From Carboxydothermus hydrogenoformans Z-2901 (lineage in GTDB: Bacteria > Bacillota > Z-2901 > Carboxydothermales > Carboxydothermaceae): 64,000 nt of DNA. A program made the position numbers and the translations under genes. The stretch lies in contig NC_007503.1 in assembly GCF_000012865.1 (NCBI RefSeq), forward strand, positions 1,240,001-1,304,000, given 5' to 3'. The notes below the pieces were generated by a model that did no database searches, had not been told where the DNA came from, and was given only the letters and a program-made list of their open reading frames with translations. How positions within the stretch are numbered: position 1 is the stretch's first letter; every line of letters starts with the position of its first letter. Of this stretch, positions 44,920 through 54,176 are shown in pieces.

Positions 44920-46221
44920 CTACCCCGCAACTAATTTTAATCCGCGTTTATTTGCTTCAAATTTAATTTTTTCCTCATCAAGGCGTGTTAGCTGTCTCTT
45001 TTCCATGATAATTTCCCCATCGACAATTACCGTGTCCACATCGGCTCCTTTGGCCGAATAAGCAATTAAGTTAAAAATGTTGTGTCTGGGATAAAAATTG
45101 GTTTCATTGGTATTAAGCAAAATTATATCGGCTTTATATCCTTCCTTAAGTAATCCAACTTCCGTTAACCCCAGGGCTCTGGCACCCAAACTCGTTGCCA
45201 TTGCGATAGAGGTTTTGGCGTTTAAAGCTTCTGGATTCATGCTGCTTACTTTTTGTAAGTAAGAAGCCGCACGTAATTCTTCAATCATGTCCAGGTCATT
45301 GTTACTTGCAGCCCCATCGGTGCCCAATCCTACTAAGACCCCGGCTTCTAACATTTTTGCCACCGGAGCAATTCCCGATGCTAATTTCATGTTGCTTTGG
45401 GGGTTATGAATGGCACCGACTTGATAACGTTTGAGAATCTGAATTTCCTCGTCATCGACATGTACTAAATGGGCACCTATGGTTTTTACCTCAAATAAGC
45501 CTAAGCTTTCTAAATGTCTGACCGGCGTTGTTCCATATCTTTCCTTGATAATACTTATTTCATCTAAAGTTTCGCTAATATGGATGTTTATCGGAACATT
45601 TAATCTTTTTGCTTCCCAAATTACATCCTTTAAAAATTCTGGAGGACAGGTATAGGGAGCATGAGGTGCCAATGCGGTAGTTATCCGACCATTTGCCTTC
45701 CCCTGCCACTTTTCAATAAAATCTATACTTTCCTTAAGTCCCTTTTCGCCGTTTTCCGGATCTAAAGCAACCATGCCACGGCTTAATATAGCCCGAATAC
45801 CGCTTTGTTCAACAGCATGAGCAACTTCATCCATGAAAAAGTACATGTCGCAAAATGTAGTAGTTCCGCTCTTAATCATTTCCACTATTCCCAGGAGACT
45901 TCCCCAGTAAACATCTTCGCCGGTTAAGCGGCTTTCACTGGGCCAAATAACATTATTTAACCAGTCCATTAAAGGAAGGTCATCGGATGCTCCCCGAAAT
46001 AAGGTCATGGCTACATGCGTATGACCATTAATTAAACCCGGTAAAGCTACTTTATTGCTACCGTCAATTATTTTTAAGTTCTCTTTATCATTTACCTCAA
46101 TATCAACACCAATTTTCGAAATCTTGTTTCCTTCAATTAAAATATCGTTTTCAACCGCTGCAAACTTATTTAAGTCTAAAACCGTAGTATTTTTTATTAG
46201 GATTGTCAATTCATTCACCAT
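44920..46221 (-). CDS. mtaD: MTA/SAH/5'-deoxyadenosine deaminase
   Basis: This amidohydrolase deaminates 5'-methylthioadenosine, S-adenosylhomocysteine and often 5'-deoxyadenosine to the inosine forms (family MtaD/DadD). Metal ligands H67 and H69 lie in GLINGHTHV; other active-site segments are APHAPYTCPPE, NIHISET and GTDGAASNNDLDM. The 433-residue length is typical. The start is uncertain: ATG 46221 is very close to a GGGG, and a TTG four codons later has better spacing. The gene is the fourth of the salvage set after the phosphorylase, hydrolase and aldolase-like genes. Confidence 0.87.
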   Translation of the reverse strand: MVNELTILIKNTTVLDLNKFAAVENDILIEGNKISKIGVDIEVNDKENLKIIDGSNKVALPGLINGHTHVAMTLFRGASDDLPLMDWLNNVIWPSESRLTGEDVYWGSLLGIVEMIKSGTTTFCDMYFFMDEVAHAVEQSGIRAILSRGMVALDPENGEKGLKESIDFIEKWQGKANGRITTALAPHAPYTCPPEFLKDVIWEAKRLNVPINIHISETLDEISIIKERYGTTPVRHLESLGLFEVKTIGAHLVHVDDEEIQILKRYQVGAIHNPQSNMKLASGIAPVAKMLEAGVLVGLGTDGAASNNDLDMIEELRAASYLQKVSSMNPEALNAKTSIAMATSLGARALGLTEVGLLKEGYKADIILLNTNETNFYPRHNIFNLIAYSAKGADVDTVIVDGEIIMEKRQLTRLDEEKIKFEANKRGLKLVAG

Positions 46222-46227
46222 CCCCGG

Positions 46228-46860
46228 TCAAAAAAGTTTTTTTAGATAATTAATTTCTTCCGAACTTAAAGTATGTGGGTTACGTACCTTTAATGCCGCT
46301 AAGTATATTTCTGCACATTTTTCTACAATTCGACAAAGGTTAAAGCAGACATCAAGATTTTCTCCCATGGTAATAAGACCATTGTTGGCCAGCAAAAAAG
46401 CATTATTGGCAAAAGCTTTTTCCTTTATTTCTAACAAATAACTTTCAGAATCAATATAAACCGATTTAAGTAAAGGCACGTCTTTTCCAATAGACCGTAC
46501 CATTTCCGGCAAAATAACCGGCAATGGTTCATGTAATACCGAAAGTGCAGTACAGTGTACGGGGTGAGCGTGAATGATAGCACGGACATCCGGACGAACG
46601 TTATAAATTTGCCGGTGGAGTTTTAAATTAAACTTTGCTTGATTTTCTCCCTCTAAAATATTCCCCTCCATATCCACAATTAAGACATCAAAGGTACTTA
46701 AGCAAGCCATATCGGGAGTAAGGGGAGTAATTACTACCACTTTCTCTTCCGGTATATACACACTCAAACTACCCCAGTTATAAAACATTAACCCGTACTG
46801 GCAAAGTTTTTGCGTTGTTCTAACTATCTTTTCCTTTAATTTTTCAACACTTAACTTCAT
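46228..46860 (-). CDS. Class II aldolase/adducin-fold protein missing key catalytic residues
   Basis: The 210-residue protein aligns without gaps over its core to L-fuculose-1-phosphate aldolase FucA. H97 and H99 (IIHAHP) match zinc ligands H92 and H94. However, the catalytic Glu (FucA E73) is Asn at N78, the third zinc ligand (H155) is Asn at N160 (LLANNGLI), and the phosphate-binding Ser-Ser before E73 is Lys-Phe. The nucleotide sequence confirms both Asn codons. It lies between the SAH-hydrolase-like and deaminase genes, where an aldolase for 5-(methylthio)ribulose-1-phosphate or 5-deoxyribulose-1-phosphate would be expected. The changes suggest a different reaction or a non-enzymatic role. 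Confidence 0.85.
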   Translation of the reverse strand: MKLSVEKLKEKIVRTTQKLCQYGLMFYNWGSLSVYIPEEKVVVITPLTPDMACLSTFDVLIVDMEGNILEGENQAKFNLKLHRQIYNVRPDVRAIIHAHPVHCTALSVLHEPLPVILPEMVRSIGKDVPLLKSVYIDSESYLLEIKEKAFANNAFLLANNGLITMGENLDVCFNLCRIVEKCAEIYLAALKVRNPHTLSSEEINYLKKLF

Positions 46861-46875
46861 TTAAACCCCTTCTCT

Positions 46876-48111
46876 TTAACCAAATAAATATTCTTTTTGG
46901 TCATCGGTTAACTTGTCTATTTCGATATTAAGCGATTTTAATTTATATAGAGCAACTTTTTCATCAAGTTCGTTTGGTAAATTATAAACTTTAGGTAATA
47001 ATTCATCATGTTTTTCCAAAAGATACAAAACCGCCAAGAGCTGTAATGAAAAAGAAAGATCTATAATTTCCGCCGGATGCCCTTGTCCCGCAGCCAAGTT
47101 TACCAAACGGCCTTCGGCAATAACGTTAAGCTGCCGGCCATCAGGGAGGATATAACCGGTTACCTTTGGCCTCACTTCGCGGATTTCCACTGCCATAGCT
47201 TTTAACTCATCGAGGTTGATTTCCACATTAAAATGACCGGCATTGGCAAGAATTGCACCGTTTTTCATTACTTCAAAATGTCTTCCCCGGAACACATCTT
47301 TGCAACCGGTAACTGTTATAAAGATATCTCCTATTTTAGCAGCGGTCAGCGAATCAGTAACTTCAAAACCATCCATATAGGCTTCTAAAGCACGAATGGG
47401 ATTAACCTCTGTAACAATCACCCGCGCACCAAGTCCCCGGGCTTTTTGTGCTACACCTTTACCACACCAGCCGTACCCTGCAACCACAAGATTCTTTCCA
47501 GCAATTAATAAATTGGTAGTAGCCATGAGGGCCGTAAGAGATGATTCCCCGGTACCATAACGATTATCAAACATATGCTTGGTTAAAGCATCATTTACCG
47601 CAATCATTGGAAATTTCAAGGCATTCTTTTTTTCCAGAATCCGCAAACGATGGACGCCCGTAGTTGTTTCTTCCGCACCACCAATTACGTTTAGCGCCAA
47701 ATCCGGGCGAACATGATGTAAGATGTGAACCAGGTCTCCTCCGTCATCAATAATAATATCGGGCTTAATTTCTAAAGCTTTTATTAAATGTTCTTCGTAC
47801 TCCGAAGGCGTAGCCCCATGCCAGGCAAAAACTTCTAAACCCTCTTCAACCAAGGCAGCAGCAATCTCATCCTGGGTTGAAAGTGGATTTGAGCCGGTCA
47901 CGGCAACTTCTGCTCCAAGATCTCGCAAAATTAATGCAAGGTAAGCAGTTTTTGCCTCCAAATGGATACTCATCGTAATCTTTTTTCCGGACAAGGGTTT
48001 TTCCCCAAGCAATTCATTTTTTAAATAATTTAAAACCGGCATGTAATTTTTGACCCAATTAATTTTTTGCTGCCCTAAAGGAGCAAGCTTTCTATCCCTA
48101 ATAATGCTCAT
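46876..48111 (-). CDS. ahcY: Adenosylhomocysteinase-family hydrolase, possibly S-inosylhomocysteine-specific
   Basis: The NAD-dependent 411-residue enzyme hydrolyses S-adenosyl- (or S-inosyl-) homocysteine to homocysteine and a nucleoside. The NAD motif is VVAGYGWCGKGVAQ, with SNPLSTQDE and NDALTKHMFDNRYGT also conserved. It lacks the long C-terminal tail of mammalian enzymes, as in archaeal types. The adenine-contact region reads HLEAKTA with K54 where human SAHH has E59, which bonds the adenine 6-amino group; the methanogen S-inosylhomocysteine hydrolase has the same motif, from memory. With the deaminase two genes away, inosine-type substrate use is plausible. Confidence 0.9.
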   Translation of the reverse strand: MSIIRDRKLAPLGQQKINWVKNYMPVLNYLKNELLGEKPLSGKKITMSIHLEAKTAYLALILRDLGAEVAVTGSNPLSTQDEIAAALVEEGLEVFAWHGATPSEYEEHLIKALEIKPDIIIDDGGDLVHILHHVRPDLALNVIGGAEETTTGVHRLRILEKKNALKFPMIAVNDALTKHMFDNRYGTGESSLTALMATTNLLIAGKNLVVAGYGWCGKGVAQKARGLGARVIVTEVNPIRALEAYMDGFEVTDSLTAAKIGDIFITVTGCKDVFRGRHFEVMKNGAILANAGHFNVEINLDELKAMAVEIREVRPKVTGYILPDGRQLNVIAEGRLVNLAAGQGHPAEIIDLSFSLQLLAVLYLLEKHDELLPKVYNLPNELDEKVALYKLKSLNIEIDKLTDDQKEYLFG

Positions 48112-48136
48112 AAAATTCTCCCCATTCCCCTGTTTT

Positions 48137-48934
48137 TTATTTCCCTAACTGACTTTGACCACTTACTGCCCTCTGACACCAGCAGTTCCGGTCGGGATCA
48201 AGGTTCTCAATAGTTTTAGCAATAAGGTTCTTTAATTGTTCACTTTTAGCGGTCATCATTTCCACAACTTCTTCATGGGTTAAAGGATTAGGTGAAATAC
48301 CAGCAGCATAGTTGGTCACTAAGGAAATTGAAGCATAACACATTTCGGCTTCCCTTGCTAACACAACTTCCGGAACGCTGGTCATTCCCACAAGGTCTCC
48401 ACCTAATTTTGCAAACATTTTTATTTCCGCTGCCGTTTCAAAACGCGGGCCTTCGGTACAAACATAGGTACCCGCAGGATGTACGGTATATCCCAACTCT
48501 TTCGCAGCGTTATAAATAATTTTTCGCAATTCCGGGCAATATGGTTCGGTGACATCGGTATGAATTACGCCTCGTTCGCCCCCATCATAAAAGGTATAAA
48601 TGCGGTTTTTCGTAAAATCAAGAAACTGGTCAATTAAAACAAAATCACCACCTTTCATATTTAAATTCAACGAACCAACGGCAGTCGTTGCAATAATTTG
48701 CTTAACTCCCAGCGTTTTCAACCCCCAGATATTGGCCCGGTAATTAATAAGGTGGGGTGGAACCGTATGGCCAGCTCCATGGCGTGGAAGAAATGCCACC
48801 CTTTTACCTGAAAGTTCGCCTATCGTAACTTCAATATCGCCATAAGGCGTAGCTACTTTTTCTCTGGAAAGATTATTTAACATCTTCGGGTCATAAACAC
48901 CGGTACCACCAATTACTGCAATTTTTACAGACAT
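48137..48934 (-). CDS. mtnP: MTAP-family nucleoside phosphorylase, likely methylthioinosine/6-oxopurine type
   Basis: The 265-residue enzyme splits a purine nucleoside with phosphate into base and ribose-1-phosphate analogue. Family motifs are GGTGVY, RHGAGHTVPPH and TEGPRFETAAEI. The base-specificity loop reads SLVTNYAAGI with N208, like 6-oxopurine phosphorylases, rather than the TDYDCW of human methylthioadenosine phosphorylase. It may therefore prefer methylthioinosine, deoxyinosine or inosine over MTA. It follows ftsY by 26 bases and is the first of the salvage genes; the mtnA isomerase is not here. Confidence 0.88.
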   Translation of the reverse strand: MSVKIAVIGGTGVYDPKMLNNLSREKVATPYGDIEVTIGELSGKRVAFLPRHGAGHTVPPHLINYRANIWGLKTLGVKQIIATTAVGSLNLNMKGGDFVLIDQFLDFTKNRIYTFYDGGERGVIHTDVTEPYCPELRKIIYNAAKELGYTVHPAGTYVCTEGPRFETAAEIKMFAKLGGDLVGMTSVPEVVLAREAEMCYASISLVTNYAAGISPNPLTHEEVVEMMTAKSEQLKNLIAKTIENLDPDRNCWCQRAVSGQSQLGK

Positions 48935-48960
48935 TGGAATTCCTCCCTGCGGTTTATTTT

Positions 48961-49872
48961 TTAAGATGAAAATAACGCTTCAACAAATTCTTGGGGGTCA
49001 AAGGGTCTTAAATCATCCATTTTTTCCCCAACCCCAATAAATTTTATTGGAATTTGATAACTACTTTTAATCCCTATAATTACACCGCCTTTAGCTGTTC
49101 CATCCAGTTTTGTTAAAACCAACCCGGTCAAATCCAGGGCTTTATTAAAATACTCCACTTGACTTAAAGCATTCTGTCCGGTAGTGGCATCCAAAACTAA
49201 TAAAACTTCATCAGGAGCCCCCGGTAACTCCCTTTCTATTACTCTTTTTACTTTTCTTAGTTCTTCCATTAAGTTTGTTTTTGTATGAAGCCTACCAGCG
49301 GTATCAATAATTAATACATCTATTTTTCGGGCAATGGCCGCCTTAACTGCATCAAAAGCCACCGCTGCCGGGTCCGAACCTTCTTTTTGTTTTATCACCG
49401 GACATCCTACTTTATTACCCCAGATTTCCAATTGCTCTATGGCAGCAGCCCTAAAAGTATCGCCAGCTGCTAACAATACCTGCTTTCCTTGTTGCTTGAA
49501 GTAGTAAGCTAATTTCCCGATAGTGGTAGTTTTACCTACACCATTTACCCCTACTACCAATATTACCAGGGGCGTTCTTGGGACATTCTTCAGTTTATTG
49601 TCTCCCGCTTCTAAAATTTTTAAGATTTCTTCTTTTAACACCTGCTTTAATTGCTCACTATCGGTAATCCGTCGTTCTCTTGCCGTTTTTCTTAGCTTTT
49701 CCACCAGCTCAAGACTTGGTTTAACACCCACGTCACCTTCAATCAATATTTCTTCCAGTTTTTCAAAAAGCTCCTCATCGACCGTCGACTTTTTGAAGAC
49801 ATCCTCAATTTTAGCTACGATGTTTTGCTTGGTTTTTATTAAACTCTCTTTTAAACGGTCAAAAAATCCCAA
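48961..49872 (-). CDS. ftsY: SRP receptor FtsY
   Basis: FtsY is the membrane-associated GTPase receptor for Ffh-ribosome complexes. The 303-residue protein is the NG core with a very short N-terminus, no acidic A domain, as in many Gram-positives. Motifs are GVNGVGKTTTIGKL, DTAGRLHTK and TKLDGTAKGG. It follows smc by 33 bases in the classic rnc-smc-ftsY order. Confidence 0.97.
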   Translation of the reverse strand: MGFFDRLKESLIKTKQNIVAKIEDVFKKSTVDEELFEKLEEILIEGDVGVKPSLELVEKLRKTARERRITDSEQLKQVLKEEILKILEAGDNKLKNVPRTPLVILVVGVNGVGKTTTIGKLAYYFKQQGKQVLLAAGDTFRAAAIEQLEIWGNKVGCPVIKQKEGSDPAAVAFDAVKAAIARKIDVLIIDTAGRLHTKTNLMEELRKVKRVIERELPGAPDEVLLVLDATTGQNALSQVEYFNKALDLTGLVLTKLDGTAKGGVIIGIKSSYQIPIKFIGVGEKMDDLRPFDPQEFVEALFSS

Positions 49873-49905
49873 ACTTCCTCACCTGCCATTACATTATCTT
49901 TTTTC

Positions 49906-52900
49906 TTACCCTGCTTTAATATTTTCCATGGGAAGCGAAAGAACTTTGGAACATCCATCTTGCATGCTAATGCCAATTAACTTTGCACAGACTTCCATAC
50001 TTCCCCGCCGGTGGGTGATAAGGATCACCTGGTTTCTTTCCCCAATTTTTTTTAAGTAAGCAGCAAAACGCTGAACATTTGCTTCATCTAAAGCGGCATC
50101 AATTTCATCCAAAACGCAAAAAGGTGACGGTTTTAGATTAAACAGGGCAAAAAGCAAGGCTATTGAGGCCAGAGCCCTTTCGCCACCGGAAAGAAGCCCC
50201 AAAGGTTGGCGCTTTTTCCCTGGAAGCTCCACAATAATCTCAATTCCCTCTTTTTGATCTTCTCCAACAACTTTTTCTAAGGCAGCACGTCCTCCCCCAA
50301 ATAGCTCTTTAAATACTAAGTCATACTCTTCGTTAAGTAACTTTAAAAACTCGTTAAACCTTTGCTCCATTTCTTCGGTTAATTGGCTTAAAAGTTTTTC
50401 TAATTGTTCTTTAGCCTCATTAAGATCATTTCTTTGCTGATTTAAAAAATTAATGCGTTCTTCCAATCGCTTAACTTCATCAATTACAAAAAGATTTACC
50501 GGGCCCAACCCCTGAATTTGATTGTAAAGCTCTTCAATTTCCCTTTCCTCAATATAAACCGGTTCTAATTTTAATACTTCCTCATCTCCCAACACTATAT
50601 CGTATTTTTCATTCAATAACAACTTTAACCTGTTGATTTCCTGTAAAAGGTTGCGCTGTTCCGTTTCTAAACGCGAAATCTCGGCAAAATGTTTTTGTAT
50701 TAGTTTTTGGGTTTTTGTCAGAGTCGTTTGCATTTCCGAAAGTTTATCCTTTAACTCCTCATGCTTATTTTTAACAGTTTCAAAATATTTTTTACTCACA
50801 GAAAGTAAATCCCCATGGGCCGCTATCTTGCGCTCTAAAGTTAAAAAATCTTTTTTAAGATTTAAAATTTTATTTTTAAACTCTAAGGCTTTTTTAGCAC
50901 TGACCTTCTGTCTTTCAAAGAGTTCTTTTTTTTGGAGACTTTTTTCATTTATAAGGTTAAAAATATTTTCCAGCGCCTTTTCTAATTGAACCTGCTGTAA
51001 CGTTAGTTCTTGATAGTAATTTTGATTTTCATATATTAAATCATTGATTCTGGATATTTCCTTTTCAAGAAAAGCAATCTTTTCCTCTAATTTTTTCTTA
51101 AGAGAAATAATATTGTTGATTTGTTGTTCCCTATTTTCTTTTTCCACTAACAAATTTTTCTTTTCCCTATTATTTTTATCTAACTGCCCTTTTAGCTCAA
51201 TTAACCTACTTTCTATTAAATTCCTTTTATCTTTGATATTTTGTTCTTTTAAATCGGCCTCAGTTAGCTGGGCTTCTATGTCACTCAGCTTTTCTCCAGT
51301 TAATTTTATTGTTGCGTCAATATCCTCCTGTTTTTTTAAAAATGCACTTAATGCCTCTTCCACTTCATTATTCTTTTGTAAAAGCTCATCAACTTGCTTT
51401 TGAAGTAACTTTATTTCATTTTTTCTTTGTAAAACCGAGACAGTTTGATTAAAACTACCACCAATAATAATTCCACCAGGGAGCAGCAATTCTCCCTCAA
51501 GACTCACTACTTTATAACGATGTTTGGTCTTTTTCGCAATGATTAAGCAGGATTGATAATCCTTTCCTACCAGAACTTTACCTAAAAGGCTTTCGTAAGC
51601 TTTAGAAAGCTCCTGGGGAAACGAAATTAAATCAAGGGCAGTACCTATAAAACCATCACTATCCGTTAAATTGCTGAAGTCACCTTTTAAACTTTCCGTT
51701 TCCAGCAAATCAAGGGCCAAAAAGGTTATTCTGCCGAGATTTTTTAATTTTAAATATCTTATAATACCTTCTAAATCCCGAGAACTTTTCACAATAACAT
51801 TTTTTATCCCCGCACCCAAAGCAGTTTCAACCGCTAATCGATATCTTTCATCAACTTCTAAAAACTCCCCAACAGTTCCTATGATATTATCCGGATTAGG
51901 CAGTAAGCCACTTTTTTTTGCCTCAAATAAATTTTTTACGTCTTTTCCGTAACCTTCATAACTCTCTTCAAGCTTAGTTAATATTTGTAAGCGGGTAATA
52001 TTTTCATTATATTTTTTTTCCAAAACCCTTTTTTCGTTTTGCAGGATTAAAATATTTTTGGCTAATAAATTCAATTCTTCTTCCAGTTTCTTTCGTTTAT
52101 TTTTTAACACTTCCCGCTTTCTCAGATTTTCCTTTTTAAAATCGTTTAAGCTTCTCAGAGTATTTTCTATTTCACCAATTTCTCTATTTAGTTCATATAT
52201 ATCTTTTTCAATCTTTAAAGAATCGTTAGTTAACCTTGTTAAGGAGTCAGAAATAAAATTAATTTCATTCCTTAACGACACTTCACGAAAATTTAACTCA
52301 AATTGTTCATCTTTACAATTTTCCAAGCTCTTCTTTAATTCCAAAAGTTTCTCTTCGTTTATCCCAAGCTTTTGCTTCTGCACTTTAAGATTTCCGATAA
52401 TCTCCCTTTCTTTGGCTTTTAAATCCTTTACTTGTCTTTGGTACGAATTTAATTCTTGATTTATTTCAACAAGTTTCCTGCCATTTGCTTTAATCTGTTC
52501 TTTTAAGCTTTTAAGCTCCAACCAGAGGCGATTTTCTTCTTCTTGTTGATATTTTTTGACGTTGTCAAGTTTCTCTAAACAGCTTTCTAAATTTAAAACA
52601 ATTTTCTGCAGGTTATCAGAAAAAAGACCTAACTTTCCTTCCTCGGAAAGAATCTTTGCAAAACTTGCTTCCAGGCGGTTAACCTGGTCCTGATTCTTTT
52701 CAATAAGATTATGTAACAGGGTGATTTTTTCTTCGTTTTCCCGAACTTTATCCAGTAAATTTTTTATTTTTATTCCATAATAATTTTTAGCTTTAAAGGT
52801 AAGTTTTTCTTTTAATGTTAAATACGTTTTTGCTTTAATAACATCCTGTTCTTTAGCCTGTAATTGGTTAGTTAACTCGTTGGTCAGGTCATTAAGCCTG

Positions 52901-53463
52901 GTAATCCCGTTCTGAGTTTCCAACAGCTTTTTCTTCGCTTCCAACTCCCGCATCCGAAAGCGGTTAATTCCTGCAGCCTCTTCCAGATAGCTTCTTTTTT
53001 CTTCCGGTGACGAAAACAGAATCTCATCCACCTGGCCCTGACCGATAATGGCATAGCCATGCTTCCCAAGCCCAGTATCCACCAATAACTCATGAATGTC
53101 TTTAAGTCGGCAGGGAGATTTATTTATGTAAAATTCACTTTCTCCCGAACGAAAAAAGCGCCGCGTAATTGCTATCTCAGCGTAAGGCAAGGGAAAATGC
53201 TTATTACTGTTGTCTAAAATTAATGTTACCTCAGCCATTCCTACCGGTTTTCTTCCCTGCGAACCGGTAAAGATTACATCCTGCTGTCGCTCAGAACGTA
53301 AAATCTTTGTTTTTGTTTCTCCCAAAGCCCAGCGAATTGCTTCCGCAACGTTACTTTTACCGCTACCGTTTGGTCCCACGATACCCGTTATCGAAGGTTC
53401 AAAAGTTATTTCCGTTTTTTCCGCAAAGGATTTAAAACCCTGGATAACTACTTTTTTTAACAC
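49906..53463 (-). CDS. smc: Chromosome segregation protein SMC
   Basis: SMC is the ATPase of condensin-like chromosome organisation, working with ScpA and ScpB. The 1185-residue protein has Walker A GPNGSGKSN near residue 32, two long coiled coils, a hinge at about 505-660 (VGEFLEVDERYRLAVETALG), and a C-terminal head with signature LLSGGERALASIALLFA and Walker B CVLDEIDAALDEAN. Length is typical. It starts one base after the rnc stop. Confidence 0.97.
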   Translation of the reverse strand: MLKKVVIQGFKSFAEKTEITFEPSITGIVGPNGSGKSNVAEAIRWALGETKTKILRSERQQDVIFTGSQGRKPVGMAEVTLILDNSNKHFPLPYAEIAITRRFFRSGESEFYINKSPCRLKDIHELLVDTGLGKHGYAIIGQGQVDEILFSSPEEKRSYLEEAAGINRFRMRELEAKKKLLETQNGITRLNDLTNELTNQLQAKEQDVIKAKTYLTLKEKLTFKAKNYYGIKIKNLLDKVRENEEKITLLHNLIEKNQDQVNRLEASFAKILSEEGKLGLFSDNLQKIVLNLESCLEKLDNVKKYQQEEENRLWLELKSLKEQIKANGRKLVEINQELNSYQRQVKDLKAKEREIIGNLKVQKQKLGINEEKLLELKKSLENCKDEQFELNFREVSLRNEINFISDSLTRLTNDSLKIEKDIYELNREIGEIENTLRSLNDFKKENLRKREVLKNKRKKLEEELNLLAKNILILQNEKRVLEKKYNENITRLQILTKLEESYEGYGKDVKNLFEAKKSGLLPNPDNIIGTVGEFLEVDERYRLAVETALGAGIKNVIVKSSRDLEGIIRYLKLKNLGRITFLALDLLETESLKGDFSNLTDSDGFIGTALDLISFPQELSKAYESLLGKVLVGKDYQSCLIIAKKTKHRYKVVSLEGELLLPGGIIIGGSFNQTVSVLQRKNEIKLLQKQVDELLQKNNEVEEALSAFLKKQEDIDATIKLTGEKLSDIEAQLTEADLKEQNIKDKRNLIESRLIELKGQLDKNNREKKNLLVEKENREQQINNIISLKKKLEEKIAFLEKEISRINDLIYENQNYYQELTLQQVQLEKALENIFNLINEKSLQKKELFERQKVSAKKALEFKNKILNLKKDFLTLERKIAAHGDLLSVSKKYFETVKNKHEELKDKLSEMQTTLTKTQKLIQKHFAEISRLETEQRNLLQEINRLKLLLNEKYDIVLGDEEVLKLEPVYIEEREIEELYNQIQGLGPVNLFVIDEVKRLEERINFLNQQRNDLNEAKEQLEKLLSQLTEEMEQRFNEFLKLLNEEYDLVFKELFGGGRAALEKVVGEDQKEGIEIIVELPGKKRQPLGLLSGGERALASIALLFALFNLKPSPFCVLDEIDAALDEANVQRFAAYLKKIGERNQVILITHRRGSMEVCAKLIGISMQDGCSKVLSLPMENIKAG

Positions 53464-53464
53464 A

Positions 53465-54172
53465 TCAAACCTCCTTCTCGTTTTTTAAAAGCTCCAGGGC
53501 CTTTTTAGCGGCTTCCTGTTCAGCTTCTTTTTTTGATTTTCCCCTACCCGTAGCAATCAGCTTATCGTTAATAATAACTCCAGCGGTAAAAATTTTTTGG
53601 TGGGGAGGACCTTCTTCCAGTAAAATTTCGTACCGCAAAACGTTATTTTTTTCTTTCTGCAATAGTTCTTGCAAAGTGGTTTTTTCATCTTTGGGTAATT
53701 GTTCAAGGTTTTCTGGCTTTAGTTTTTCTCCGTAAAGCCTGGTAATAAAACTAAAGGCAGCTTCGATTCCACAATCAAAATAAACTGCTCCAATTACTGC
53801 TTCTACTGCATTAGCTAAATTCGACATCCTTTGGTTTCCTCCTGCTTTAAATTCACCTTTTCCCAGACGCAAAAATTTATCGAGATTAATTTTAAAAGCA
53901 AGCTCGTATAACGATTCAGCACAAACCAGGCGGGAACGTAGTTTTGTTAAGTCTCCCTCACTTTTTTGGGGAAAGGTTCGAAATAAATAATCACTAATAA
54001 AAAGCTCCAAAACTGCATCTCCCAAAAATTCAAGCCGTTCGTTATGCTCTATACCCTCTTCGGGATGTTCAAAAGCATAAGAAGGATGGGTTATGGCAGA
54101 AAGTAAAATACTGGGGTTATTAAAATTAAACCCCAGAATTTTTTCCAAGGATATTAAATTCTCTTTATCCAT
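53465..54172 (-). CDS. rnc: Ribonuclease III
   Basis: RNase III cleaves double-stranded RNA, including rRNA precursors. The nuclease signature is NERLEFLGDAVLEL, with a second acidic site in ANAVEAVIGAVYFDCG, and a C-terminal double-stranded RNA-binding domain ends with GRGKSKKEAEQEAAKKALE. Length 235 is usual. It lies four bases after fabF and one base before smc. Confidence 0.97.
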   Translation of the reverse strand: MDKENLISLEKILGFNFNNPSILLSAITHPSYAFEHPEEGIEHNERLEFLGDAVLELFISDYLFRTFPQKSEGDLTKLRSRLVCAESLYELAFKINLDKFLRLGKGEFKAGGNQRMSNLANAVEAVIGAVYFDCGIEAAFSFITRLYGEKLKPENLEQLPKDEKTTLQELLQKEKNNVLRYEILLEEGPPHQKIFTAGVIINDKLIATGRGKSKKEAEQEAAKKALELLKNEKEV

Positions 54173-54176
54173 GATA

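Noticed and set aside
46228-46860. MtnB (methylthioribulose-1-phosphate dehydratase)
   Set aside because: The third zinc His of that family is also missing, and no other genes of the mtnBCD branch are nearby.
49523-50059. 178-codon open frame antisense to ftsY and the smc end
   Set aside because: Spans two real genes on the other strand and has a Ser/Phe-rich composition typical of antisense frames.
52058-52459. 133-codon open frame antisense to the SMC coiled coil
   Set aside because: Phe/Ser/Leu-rich mirror of Lys/Glu-rich coiled-coil codons.
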